Origin: Deltaproteobacteria bacterium UBA4427
GTDB taxonomy: Bacteria; Myxococcota_A; UBA9160; UBA4427
Reading direction: 5' to 3'
Assembly (NCBI GenBank): GCA_002390675.1
Contig: DGPZ01000042.1
Coordinates: 30,536-78,040, forward strand
DNA: 47,505 bases
Below are positions 41,088-47,505 of the stretch, piece after piece. The notes beneath the pieces were generated by a model. The model saw nothing but the letters and a program-made list of their open reading frames with translations. It ran no database searches and was not told the DNA's origin. How positions within the stretch are numbered: position 1 is the first letter of the stretch; every line of letters starts with the position of its first letter. A program made the position numbers and the translations under genes.

Positions 41088-41688
41088 GTACTTCTACCTC
41101 TACAGCGGACAGAACATTCGGAGAGTTTCCTCCGAGGTCATGCCGATCGTCTCGTCCCGCTTTACCGATCTCCTTCGCGCCTTCTCAGAGCGAGGAAATA
41201 GATCGAGCCGGCACATGCTCCGGAGCGCATCGCACCATGCGAAGTCTCGGAACATGCTCAACTGAGCAGACCTGGTAGAGCGGGGTGAGAAAAACGCTGT
41301 CCTGCTAGACGGGTAGTGGCGATCGTCGCTCTCGGCATGAAGCTGAGGGGCGAGTCGTTTAATACCGACTGAATAGAAAACGCTTCCCGGCGTTTTCTTA
41401 ATCCAACCTTTGTCTTTACGGGTGCTTTGTTCAATTTTGGAACAAAACGCGCGTACCGATATCCTCGTGCGAGACCTCCCCAACTATGTGGGTCTGTCTC
41501 ACTACCTTCCCAGGTCACGATCATCATATAACCATGGAGAGCAAAAGTGGGGAGAAATGCGTGACCCCACGGTCAAAAAAATGCCCCAAGGGGAGTTGCG
41601 GACTCGGAAAAAGCCTAAATTGATTCTAAATTACGTTTCAGGTGAGTTGGGATTGATTGGAGGGGCAGTGGAAGAGGCTGATTCACGG
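41088..41688. other. Long intergenic region with two inverted repeats
   Basis: About 600 bases lie between the divergent PEP-CTERM and NTF2-like genes. AGAAAACGC-TTCCCG-GCGTTTTCT at 41375-41398 is a perfect 9-bp inverted repeat. GTGGGG-(12 nt)-CCCCAC at 41548-41571 is a second. The part from 41400 is AT-richer, with a TATAAC at 41529-41534 that could be a -10 box of the plus-strand gene. The open frames here (minus 41100-41483, plus from 41410) lack family likeness and are most likely not translated. Confidence 0.45.
41375..41398. terminator. Perfect 9-bp inverted repeat
   Basis: AGAAAACGC and GCGTTTTCT pair exactly with a 6-nt loop. Short T/A-rich flanks follow on either strand, but no gene ends next to it; it lies about 290 bp upstream of the PEP-CTERM gene. 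A terminator of an unseen small RNA, an operator or a remnant are all possible. Confidence 0.35.
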
Positions 41689-42081
41689 ATGAGTCGAAAT
41701 GAAAAATTGTTGAGGGCGTTTCTTGAGGCGGTCGGCACGACCGATTTTCACCGCCTCGAAGAGATCTGTTCCGGCGATTTCGTGTTGGAGCTTCCCTACA
41801 ACGACCCGCCGACTCATCTCGAGGGCTTTGCGGCCTATCGAGCGGCGGTCGAACCCTCCCTCGAGATCTTTCGGTTCCGGCTGGATCTGGGCAAAATCCA
41901 TGAGGGTCGTGACCCCGATCTGCTCTTTGCGGAGTACACGAGTGACGGGATCGCTGTACCGACCGGAAAGCCCTATCGGAATACCTATATAGGTGTGTTC
42001 CGTTTTCGAGAAGGGCGTCTCGTATCGCTTCGGGAGTTCTTCAATCCGGCGATCGCGGCGGAAGCCCTCGCCGCAGATTGA
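41689..42081 (+). CDS. NTF2-like (SnoaL-type) small protein
   Basis: A 130-residue protein starting MSRNEKLLRAFLEAVGTTDF, then FVLELPYNDPPTHLEGFAAY, and ending with the usual NTF2-fold strand RFREGRLVSLREFFNP. The cone-shaped fold (an early helix pair followed by four strands) is that of SnoaL/LimJ-like isomerases, hydrolases or binding proteins, commonly found beside P450 and steroid genes. The acceptor is unknown. The frame is open to 41410, but homologues begin at this point. A GTG at 41668 preceded by GGAGG gives a slightly longer alternative and has the better ribosome-binding site. The double-hotdog gene follows; its reading frame overlaps the end of this gene upstream of its likely start. 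Confidence 0.8.
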   Translation: MSRNEKLLRAFLEAVGTTDFHRLEEICSGDFVLELPYNDPPTHLEGFAAYRAAVEPSLEIFRFRLDLGKIHEGRDPDLLFAEYTSDGIAVPTGKPYRNTYIGVFRFREGRLVSLREFFNPAIAAEALAAD

Positions 42082-42245
42082 GCGCCGCGGCATCGCTTGC
42101 CGAGAGAGAGTCTACGACCGAGAATGACGCGCGCGCCTGGGCCACTGGTGTTGCCCAGCGCGTTCGACCGACCCTACCTGCCGATCCGGCGCGGCCTATT
42201 CGATTGCGCCGCCCAACTCGGCCATCGCACGAAGGAAAATGCATC

Positions 42246-43283
42246 GTGGAATCCAAGTTCTGGGAAGACGTCGAAGCTGGAGAGACCCTGCCGGTTCTCG
42301 AGTTTCCGATCACCGTGAAGACCCTCATTCTTGCTGTGTGCGGCACGCGGGACCTTATGCCCTATCACCACGATCCCGAATATTCGAAGTCGGTCGGGAA
42401 TCGGGACATGTTCGTCAATACGATGTTCGAGCAGGCGCTCTTCGGACGTTATGTCACGGACTTCGCTGGGCCCGAGAGTGACTTTCGCGAAACCGGACTG
42501 CAGATGCTGAATCAGCTGTGTCCTGGGGATATTGCGAGGATCGAAGGAACTGTCACGGAGAAGCTTGAAGAGGGCGGCGAGAAGCGAATTAAGTTGCAAC
42601 TTTCTGCGGCGAATCATATTGGGATTGCGGCGACGGGAACGGCGACGCTCGCAATGCCGTCCCGTGCGGATGGGCCCGTGAAGTCGATTGATGGGATGGC
42701 GCGGCCAGCGATGGAGGTGCATCCGAAGATTCCGGATTTCGCGAAAGAATGGCTCGGCAAAGAGTCCGCGAAGTCCCCGGGAGGCTATCCCGTGAGCGAA
42801 GTGCAGGTCATGTACTGGTGCGACATGGTCGAGGATAATAATCCGATCTACTCGGATACGGACTACGCACGCAAGAGTCGGCATAACGGCATGATCGCTC
42901 CGCCGATGGGACTGATTACCTGGACCATGGCGCGTGCGGCGCAAACGGGCGTCGACTCCGATGCTCCGGACGCGAACGACCCGACTCGTAAGCCTTGGCC
43001 GCCGCCGCCGCCTTCGGACGGAGAGGGCGGAATCCCTATGCCTCCAGGCATGACCGATACGATCGCGCAAGGATCGGTCCAGACGTACGGCGCTCCGGTT
43101 AGGCCCGGAGATCTAATCTACTCGACGAACGAAACTCTCAACTGTTCACCGCTCAAAGAGACGAAGCTAGGCCCCGGTTATTTCCAGACGAACCTCCAGA
43201 CTTTCTATAACCAGAAAGATGAGATCGTCGGTACGAATCTATTCACGTTGCTTCGCTACGGGGGAAAGCCGGAAGCGGAGTAG
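42246..43283 (+). CDS. Double-hotdog MaoC-like dehydratase/hydratase
   Basis: A 345-residue protein from a GTG at 42246, preceded by AAGGA. The frame is open to 42078, but the added region is low-complexity Arg/Pro and has no family likeness. Two hotdog domains: the first has CGTRDLMPYHHDPEYSKSVG with the Asp and His of a hydratase site; the second has MYWCDMVEDNNPIYSDTDYA, where the equivalent His is Tyr, as in FAS1-type dehydratase halves. HNGMIAPPMGLITWTM is the following conserved block. It probably hydrates an enoyl-CoA (or dehydrates the 3-hydroxyacyl-CoA), one half catalytic and one structural. A Pro-rich linker (PWPPPPPSDG) lies in the second half. Same direction as the NTF2-like gene before it. 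Confidence 0.82.
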   Translation: MESKFWEDVEAGETLPVLEFPITVKTLILAVCGTRDLMPYHHDPEYSKSVGNRDMFVNTMFEQALFGRYVTDFAGPESDFRETGLQMLNQLCPGDIARIEGTVTEKLEEGGEKRIKLQLSAANHIGIAATGTATLAMPSRADGPVKSIDGMARPAMEVHPKIPDFAKEWLGKESAKSPGGYPVSEVQVMYWCDMVEDNNPIYSDTDYARKSRHNGMIAPPMGLITWTMARAAQTGVDSDAPDANDPTRKPWPPPPPSDGEGGIPMPPGMTDTIAQGSVQTYGAPVRPGDLIYSTNETLNCSPLKETKLGPGYFQTNLQTFYNQKDEIVGTNLFTLLRYGGKPEAE

Positions 43284-43289
43284 GGCGCT

Positions 43290-43496
43290 ATGACCGAAGC
43301 TAATACACGGCAAAGGCCAGAAAATAATGAAGCGCAGATTACGATGGAAGCCGCGTGGGATGCATCCTTTTATGCGCATTCGAACTGGAGCCGATGGGGC
43401 GACGATAATCAGTCGGGCATGTTGAGTCATCAGGCGCACTCGCGGATGCGTGCGTTCAGAGAGGTCGCTGGGCTTTTTTGTTCGCGATGGGACTGA
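43290..43496 (+). pseudogene. Truncated remnant of a cyclase-family gene
   Basis: This 68-codon frame contains HSNWSRWGDDNQSGMLS followed by RMRAFREVAGL. These parallel the N-terminus of cyclase/kynurenine-formamidase family proteins (S-N-W-x-R-W-G-x-D-D-x-x-G-T-L-N, then a helix ending in V-x-x-G). The rest of that roughly 300-residue family, including its metal-binding H-x-G-T-H-x-D, is absent; only 87 bases remain before the next gene. It starts seven bases after the hotdog gene's stop codon. Most likely a deletion relic, but a small expressed protein cannot be excluded. Confidence 0.5.
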
Positions 43497-43583
43497 TTCG
43501 AGTGCCGGGCGGTACCGGCTGTACGGTTAATCCGATCGCATTGCTCTAGCTGGCATTAAGCTTCTAAGTGAAACGGAGACATC

Positions 43584-44708
43584 ATGGATTTCGGAGTTTT
43601 CTGCTCGGCAGTTGTAGGGCCGCGGCCTTGGGAAGAGTCTGAGCCGGAGCGTTTTAGGCAAGATCTCGAGATGGGTATCAAGGCCGATGAAGTAGGCTTC
43701 GATTCATTCTTCGCCCCCGAGCATCATTTTCTCGAAGAGTATTCGCATAACGCCGCGTCTCATCTGACGTGCCTGGCAGTTGGGATGCGAACGGAGAGAA
43801 TTCGGCTGGTCACGGGGATCATGAATCTCTGCGCCCCGATTAATCATCCTGTTCGCGTCGCCGAGCAGATCGCGATGATCGACATTTACACAAATGGTCG
43901 CATTGAACTCGGGACAGGGCGTGGGAGTGGTTCGACCGAGGTCAATAGTTGGGGGCTTCGCAACGAAGAAACCAAGGGGTATTGGGAGGAGGCTATTCGC
44001 GCGATACCTAAAATGTGGACGCAGGACCTTTTCTCTCACGAGGGTGAACACTTCTCAGTGCCCGAGCGGAATGTTCTGCCCAAGCCGCTTCAGAAGCCTC
44101 ATCCGCCGCTTTGGGTGACGGCGACGAATCCGGATACGGTTGAGCGTGCGGGTCGAATGGGGCTTGGGGTTGCGGTGTTCAGCTTTCAGAGCCCGCAGGC
44201 GCTCGAACCATTGGTTGAAACCTACAAAAAGGCAATCGCTGACCCCGATCCAATCAGTGAAGTTGTGAACGATAAATTTTTAACGATCGCTCCCCTGTTA
44301 TGTCTTGAAGATGGCGACCGTGCGAGAGAGTGGCATGCGCGCCGGGCGAATTTAACGACCGCGCATTTCTCAGTCTACTTCGACACCGTACCTGAAATTG
44401 CGGCGAGGCTCGCAGATGAGCCACGGCCCATCCCGCAGACGCGTCTTCGCGAATTGATTGCTGAGGCCGCGAAAGATCCCGACTTGGTACCGCCTTTCCC
44501 TGCGACCGCAGACGACCCGAACGCTTTGATTGAGAGCGGGTTGTGCGTGGGCGATCCAGAACAGGTCAAGCGTGCGATCCAGAACTACGCGGACGTAGGT
44601 GTGGATGAACTCGGGATGATTCCTCGAACCAGTTGGATTGAGCCTCAGGAGATGATTCTTGAATCCCTCGAAGTTACTGGCCGCGACGTTCTGCCCTCGT
44701 TTCGCTAG
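43584..44708 (+). CDS. LLM class flavin-dependent oxidoreductase (second)
   Basis: A 374-residue luciferase-like enzyme. MDFGVFCSAVVGPRPWEESE is the start, KADEVGFDSFFAPEHHFLEE the E-H-H strand, and GIMNLCAPINHPVRVAEQIA and NGRIELGTGRGSGSTEVNSW the flavin-phosphate binding blocks. LPKPLQKPHPPLWVTATNPD is typical of alkanal- or F420-type monooxygenase-like members. It uses reduced FMN or F420 on an unknown substrate. Longer than the LLM enzyme at 7046-8032 and not closely alike, so not a recent duplication. GAAACGGAGACATC before the ATG provides the ribosome-binding site. Convergent with the GPH transporter, with an inverted repeat between them. Confidence 0.9.
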   Translation: MDFGVFCSAVVGPRPWEESEPERFRQDLEMGIKADEVGFDSFFAPEHHFLEEYSHNAASHLTCLAVGMRTERIRLVTGIMNLCAPINHPVRVAEQIAMIDIYTNGRIELGTGRGSGSTEVNSWGLRNEETKGYWEEAIRAIPKMWTQDLFSHEGEHFSVPERNVLPKPLQKPHPPLWVTATNPDTVERAGRMGLGVAVFSFQSPQALEPLVETYKKAIADPDPISEVVNDKFLTIAPLLCLEDGDRAREWHARRANLTTAHFSVYFDTVPEIAARLADEPRPIPQTRLRELIAEAAKDPDLVPPFPATADDPNALIESGLCVGDPEQVKRAIQNYADVGVDELGMIPRTSWIEPQEMILESLEVTGRDVLPSFR

Positions 44709-44731
44709 ACGCTCAATCTAGCTCGGCCGGC

Positions 44732-44751
44732 CCGACTCAAGTGTTAGTCGG
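44732..44751. terminator. Inverted repeat between convergent genes
   Basis: CCGACT-CAAGTGTT-AGTCGG: a perfect 6-bp stem 24 nt after the LLM stop and 23 nt before the transporter's end. On the plus strand it is followed by AAAAATT rather than T's, so it does not match an ordinary rho-independent terminator in either direction. Confidence 0.35.
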
Positions 44752-44773
44752 AAAAATTCCCTCCGTTCCTCGG

Positions 44774-46162
44774 CTAATCGGCTTCAGCGCGCCGGGCATC
44801 GAGCTTGGCTCGGATTTCTGCATGAACGTCTTCGGTCAGAGTGAACGTCACGAGAATGAAGCTCCCCACGAGCATGGTCGCGAAGGGCACGAGACCGTTG
44901 AGTGAGCGAATCGTGGTTCGCACTAGCTCCGATTGCTCTGCCGCGTCAGGGATAAATCCCGTCGCCGACAGCGCGAATCCGGTGATCATGGCCATCACGC
45001 CACTCGATGCCTTATAGAGGAAGGTATACGACGCGTAGTAGGCGCCTTCCTTTCGTTCTCCGGTTTCGAGTTCGTCCGCGTCAATGACGTCGGCCAGAAT
45101 GGACGAGCCGATCATGGTTCCGCAGGCGCTGCACGCGCCGGTCATGCTAACCACCATCTGCATCCACCTGAGCTCTCCTGGCCCGATGAAAAAGAGCGCG
45201 ATATAGCCAGTCATGCCCACAACTAGCCCCACCATCCACGTCCATTTCTTTCCGATTCGCCGCGAGAGTTCAAGCCAGAGAGGGAGGGATAGCAGCGACG
45301 ATCCGACGTAGAACATGAATATCTCGCCGGTCGCGTGGGGCAGCCCGATTACGTATTTGATCATAAAGGGTGCGACGACCATGCTCGCGCCGGAACCCGT
45401 GTGTTCTATAAAGATCATAATGAGGAGCCGTCGCGCGTAGGCGTTCTTCCAAACGTCTTTTGCGACGCCTGCCGTGCTGCCGCCGCCGCGACGTCGATTC
45501 GAGGTCGGTTCGCGCAGTGTCGCGACCGAGATCGCGTTGAATAGGATGATTGCAATCCCCGCATAGAGAGCCAGTTCTGAAGCACTGGCGCGACGATCTT
45601 CGGCAGTCATCAGGTATTCTATGGCGAAGACCAAGCACGGAATCATTCCTAGATAGCCAGCGGCCTGCCGGAACGCGAAAATCCGCGAGACCGAATGGTG
45701 ATCTTCTGTGAGTTCCGCGCCTAACGCTTGATGCGGTGTTAGGAAGAGTGTCATCGCCGTGTTGAAGCCAAATACAGCGACGGTCATCCAGGCGATGAGC
45801 GCCGGGGTTGAGAGGGATTCGGGGGGAGACCAGACCATCATGCCGAACGCGGCGACAGGAATCGAAGATGCAGCAATCCAGGGTCGTCGTCTTCCCCAGC
45901 GATGTTGAGTTCGATCGCTGAGCACGCCCACCATCGGGTCGGTCAAGGCATCCCAAAGCCGGCCTAGTCCGAAGATCATGCCCATCGCCGCAGCAGGCAC
46001 GAGCAGCACGTCGATCGCGTAGTTGTTCACGTAGGTCATGAACAAGACGAGCGAGAAATTTATGGCGATCATGGGCGTCGAGTAGGCGAGCAGAGACGGG
46101 AGCGGGAGGTTATTTCGAGGGGCGACCGGAGAGGGAGTGGATGACGACATTCGATTCAGCAT
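44774..46162 (-). CDS. GPH-type MFS transporter (sugar/organic cation symporter family)
   Basis: A 462-residue, 12-helix transporter. GLGRLWDALTDPMVGVLSDR carries the D-x-x-x-D-P-M-x-G motif, with RTQHRWGRRRPWIAASSIP next, the loop typical of glycoside-pentoside-hexuronide:cation symporters. ALGAELTEDHHSVSRIFAFR and DVIDADELETGERKEGAYYA are the standard later blocks. Family members import sugars or related compounds with Na+ or H+; in lipid-degrading bacteria relatives of unknown substrate are common. Start at 46162 or at an ATG at 46150; neither has a clear ribosome-binding site. It resembles the truncated gene at 1-231, the same family, but the sequences are clearly different. Divergent from the lipoprotein gene, about 150 bp apart. 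Confidence 0.92.
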   Translation of the reverse strand: MLNRMSSSTPSPVAPRNNLPLPSLLAYSTPMIAINFSLVLFMTYVNNYAIDVLLVPAAAMGMIFGLGRLWDALTDPMVGVLSDRTQHRWGRRRPWIAASSIPVAAFGMMVWSPPESLSTPALIAWMTVAVFGFNTAMTLFLTPHQALGAELTEDHHSVSRIFAFRQAAGYLGMIPCLVFAIEYLMTAEDRRASASELALYAGIAIILFNAISVATLREPTSNRRRGGGSTAGVAKDVWKNAYARRLLIMIFIEHTGSGASMVVAPFMIKYVIGLPHATGEIFMFYVGSSLLSLPLWLELSRRIGKKWTWMVGLVVGMTGYIALFFIGPGELRWMQMVVSMTGACSACGTMIGSSILADVIDADELETGERKEGAYYASYTFLYKASSGVMAMITGFALSATGFIPDAAEQSELVRTTIRSLNGLVPFATMLVGSFILVTFTLTEDVHAEIRAKLDARRAEAD

Positions 46163-46314
46163 AGGTCAGCAAATCGGCTTCGGGATGGCTTCCTTCGGCG
46201 TGGCTCACGGGCGATTTAGGCCGAGCAGGTCCGGGCGAGGTGGGTACCTTATGCGGTAATGTCCACGCCGCCCCCGGTGCATCGGGCGAAGGATTTGGCG
46301 TGCTCTCTCGATTT

Positions 46315-46752
46315 ATGATTAAGACTTGCCCTCTAATGGTTATTCTCTTGGTGGCCGCCTGTTCTGGGCCTTTTGTGACGATCCCTGGAGGCGCACTCGA
46401 TGGCGAACTCGCGGCGATCCCGTCTGACTGGGCCTTTACCGACGAGATATCGACGGTTCAGATCGAGACGAACCCGAGCGATCCGTACTCGGTCAATATT
46501 TGGGCCTTAGGAATGGGGCCATCGCTCTATCTTCATGCGGGCGCGAATCGAGCAACTTGGGTAAAGCACCTCGACGCGAATCCCAACATTCGAGTTCGGA
46601 TTGGAGACAAGCTTTATGAGCTCGCTTCGTCGCGGGTGACCGAAGAAGCGGAGTTCGCAGCCTTCGCGGATGCCTACGAATTGAAGTACGGGAGTCGACC
46701 GCGAAACGAGAAAGTTTCTGAGGTCTACTTGCTTCGCCTGAGCGGTCGATAA
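46315..46752 (+). CDS. Small lipoprotein, possibly a split-barrel (DUF2255-like) domain
   Basis: A 145-residue protein. MIKTCPLMVILLVAAC is a lipoprotein signal with the modified cysteine at C16. The mature part has ISTVQIETNPSDPYSVNIWA, GPSLYLHAGANRATWVKHL and NPNIRVRIGDKLYELASSRV, a beta-rich pattern with an H-A-G and W-x-x-x-L reminiscent of flavin-binding split-barrel proteins of DUF2255/nitroreductase type. Assignment is tentative; cofactor binding is not shown. The frame is open to 46240, but the signal peptide begins at the ATG at 46315. The alpha-hydroxy-acid oxidase gene follows after five bases, so the two are surely cotranscribed and may cooperate, although the oxidase is expected in the cytoplasm. 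Confidence 0.7.
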   Translation: MIKTCPLMVILLVAACSGPFVTIPGGALDGELAAIPSDWAFTDEISTVQIETNPSDPYSVNIWALGMGPSLYLHAGANRATWVKHLDANPNIRVRIGDKLYELASSRVTEEAEFAAFADAYELKYGSRPRNEKVSEVYLLRLSGR

Positions 46753-46757
46753 GCCCG

Positions 46758-47505
46758 ATGGATTTACCGGACCTCGAAGCGGAAGCTCGCGAAAAAATTG
46801 ACGCCACTTTCTATGACTACATAGCGGGTGGCGCCGAAGATGAAGGGACGCTTGCTGAAAACGAGACATCGTGGTCCCGCTGGCGGCTGCGGCCGAAGGT
46901 GCTTCGCGACGTTCGGACGATCGATACATCGACGACTCTCCTCGGCGAAACCGTGTCGAGCCCAGTAGCGATTGCGCCGATGGCCATGCAGCATAAAGCC
47001 AGTGAGGCGGGTCCAGTCGCAACTGCGCGTGCCGCTGCGGAGGCGAAGGCACTCTTTTGTATGGGGCTTTTCGGGGCAGGCTCGGCGGGAAATGTGGCTG
47101 CAGTCGCGAACGGCACACCGCAATGGCTTCAAGTCTACGTCATGGCGGATCGTGAGAGGAGCGTTGAGGCGATCGCTCGCAGTGCGGAGCAGGGCTATAA
47201 GGCGGTCGTCATCACAGTCGATGTCGCGCGGCAGGGGAACCGCCGCAGAGATGCTCGAAACAGATGGTCCTTTCAACAAAGCGATGGCCAAGTTGAAGAT
47301 CCCAACGAGCTTTTCGATCACGCGCTGACGTTTTCGGATATCGCATGGTTCGTGGAGCGCTCCCCTATTCCGATCGTAGTGAAGGGCGTTATGCGCGGGG
47401 ACGATGCGCGGGCCTGTATCGATTCAGGGGCATCGGGCGTTGTTGTCTCGAACCACGGCGGGCGTCAGTTGGATGGTGCTGAGGCAACCTCGGATGCTCT
47501 GCCGG
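46758..47505 (+). CDS. FMN-dependent alpha-hydroxy-acid oxidase/dehydrogenase (partial, runs off right edge)
   Basis: Translation from the ATG at 46758 is open to the window end (249 codons). FYDYIAGGAEDEGTLAENE supplies the active-site Tyr, and VAIAPMAMQHKASE the flavin contact. WLQVYVMADRE gives the second Tyr, ITVDVARQGNRRRDARN and IPIVVKGV the flavin Lys, and VVSNHGGRQLDG the catalytic His and Arg. All residues needed for 2-hydroxy-acid oxidation are present. The stretch between RRRDARN and FSDIAWF is short (about 27 residues) compared with lactate or mandelate dehydrogenases, i.e. a reduced loop 4 with no membrane-binding segment. The C-terminal third is not in the window. Directly follows the lipoprotein gene. 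It may supply or drain 2-hydroxy acids for the lyase (inference). Confidence 0.9.
   Translation, partial: MDLPDLEAEAREKIDATFYDYIAGGAEDEGTLAENETSWSRWRLRPKVLRDVRTIDTSTTLLGETVSSPVAIAPMAMQHKASEAGPVATARAAAEAKALFCMGLFGAGSAGNVAAVANGTPQWLQVYVMADRERSVEAIARSAEQGYKAVVITVDVARQGNRRRDARNRWSFQQSDGQVEDPNELFDHALTFSDIAWFVERSPIPIVVKGVMRGDDARACIDSGASGVVVSNHGGRQLDGAEATSDALP

Noticed and set aside
42078..42245. N-terminal extension of the hotdog protein from 42078
   Set aside because: The extra 56 residues are low complexity, overlap the previous gene's end, and a GTG with AAGGA upstream lies exactly at the family start.
42174..43070. 298-codon minus-strand open frame under the double-hotdog gene
   Set aside because: Arg/His-rich shadow translation with no recognisable domain; the plus strand carries a convincing gene.
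1..47505. Apparent abundance of the pentamer TTAGG/CCTAA, often as TTA-GGC codons
   Set aside because: Scanning by eye I counted roughly 50 on both strands, which is not above what base composition alone would give, so I do not claim an uptake or recombination signal.

Overview
The window is GC-rich bacterial DNA, densely packed with 41 protein-coding genes that I can support; two of them run off the edges. There is no rRNA, tRNA, CRISPR array, insertion sequence or phage gene. The gene families are class III CoA-transferases, PAPS-type sulfotransferases, cytochromes P450, LLM flavin oxidoreductases, SDRs, EthD and MaoC-like proteins, a PEP-CTERM exported protein and a UGSC selenoprotein. Together they suggest an uncultured, versatile lipid- or xenobiotic-degrading heterotroph of the old 'Deltaproteobacteria' (Myxococcota or Binatota type). 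That placement is inference from gene content only.

Layout. 1-231: start of a GPH-type transporter running off the left edge. 323-2713: an exported metallo-beta-lactamase-fold hydrolase and an EthD-like protein. 2753-9450 (minus): quinone-reductase-like MDR, sulfotransferase, SDR, alpha/beta hydrolase, LLM oxidoreductase, second sulfotransferase. 9529-15564 (minus): an overlapping operon of RND adaptor, RND pump and a sodium:solute symporter. 15918-18125 (plus): DUF1330 protein, GST, dienoyl-CoA isomerase. 18204-22368: a conserved uncharacterised protein (minus) and two P450s (plus). 22464-24606: a Spinster-like MFS transporter divergent from a TIM-barrel isomerase-like protein. 24641-26216 (minus): a selenoprotein gene and its overlapping partner. 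26332-33363: two CoA-transferases, a TTG-started kinase-like protein, a membrane-tethered Fe-S aldo/keto reductase and an ethanolamine-type permease. 33427-36697: epimerase, SDR and a third P450. 36776-40176: a rhodanese lipoprotein, a 2-hydroxyacyl-CoA lyase and a divergent CoA-transferase. 40347-44708: PEP-CTERM protein, NTF2-like protein, double-hotdog dehydratase, a cyclase remnant and a second LLM enzyme. 44774-47505: GPH transporter, lipoprotein and the start of an FMN alpha-hydroxy-acid oxidase.

The most notable item is at 25677-26216. Two short same-frame reading frames are separated by a single TGA. Reading that TGA as selenocysteine gives one 179-residue protein with the motif U-G-S-C at residues 100-103, so this is a UGSC-family selenoprotein that ordinary gene calling splits or loses. 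Hairpins directly after the UGA are plausible bacterial SECIS elements. A conserved partner of unknown function overlaps its 3' end by 47 nt.

How the genes may work together (inference): the P450s, LLM enzymes and SDRs oxidise a hydrophobic carbon skeleton. CoA-transferases activate acids. The MaoC-like hydratase and dienoyl-CoA isomerase run beta-oxidation-like steps, and the 2-hydroxyacyl-CoA lyase cleaves alpha-hydroxy acyl-CoAs to formyl-CoA and a carbonyl compound, with CoA possibly recycled by the divergent CoA-transferase. Transporters and the RND pump handle uptake and efflux. No regulator gene and no P450 redox partner lies in the window.
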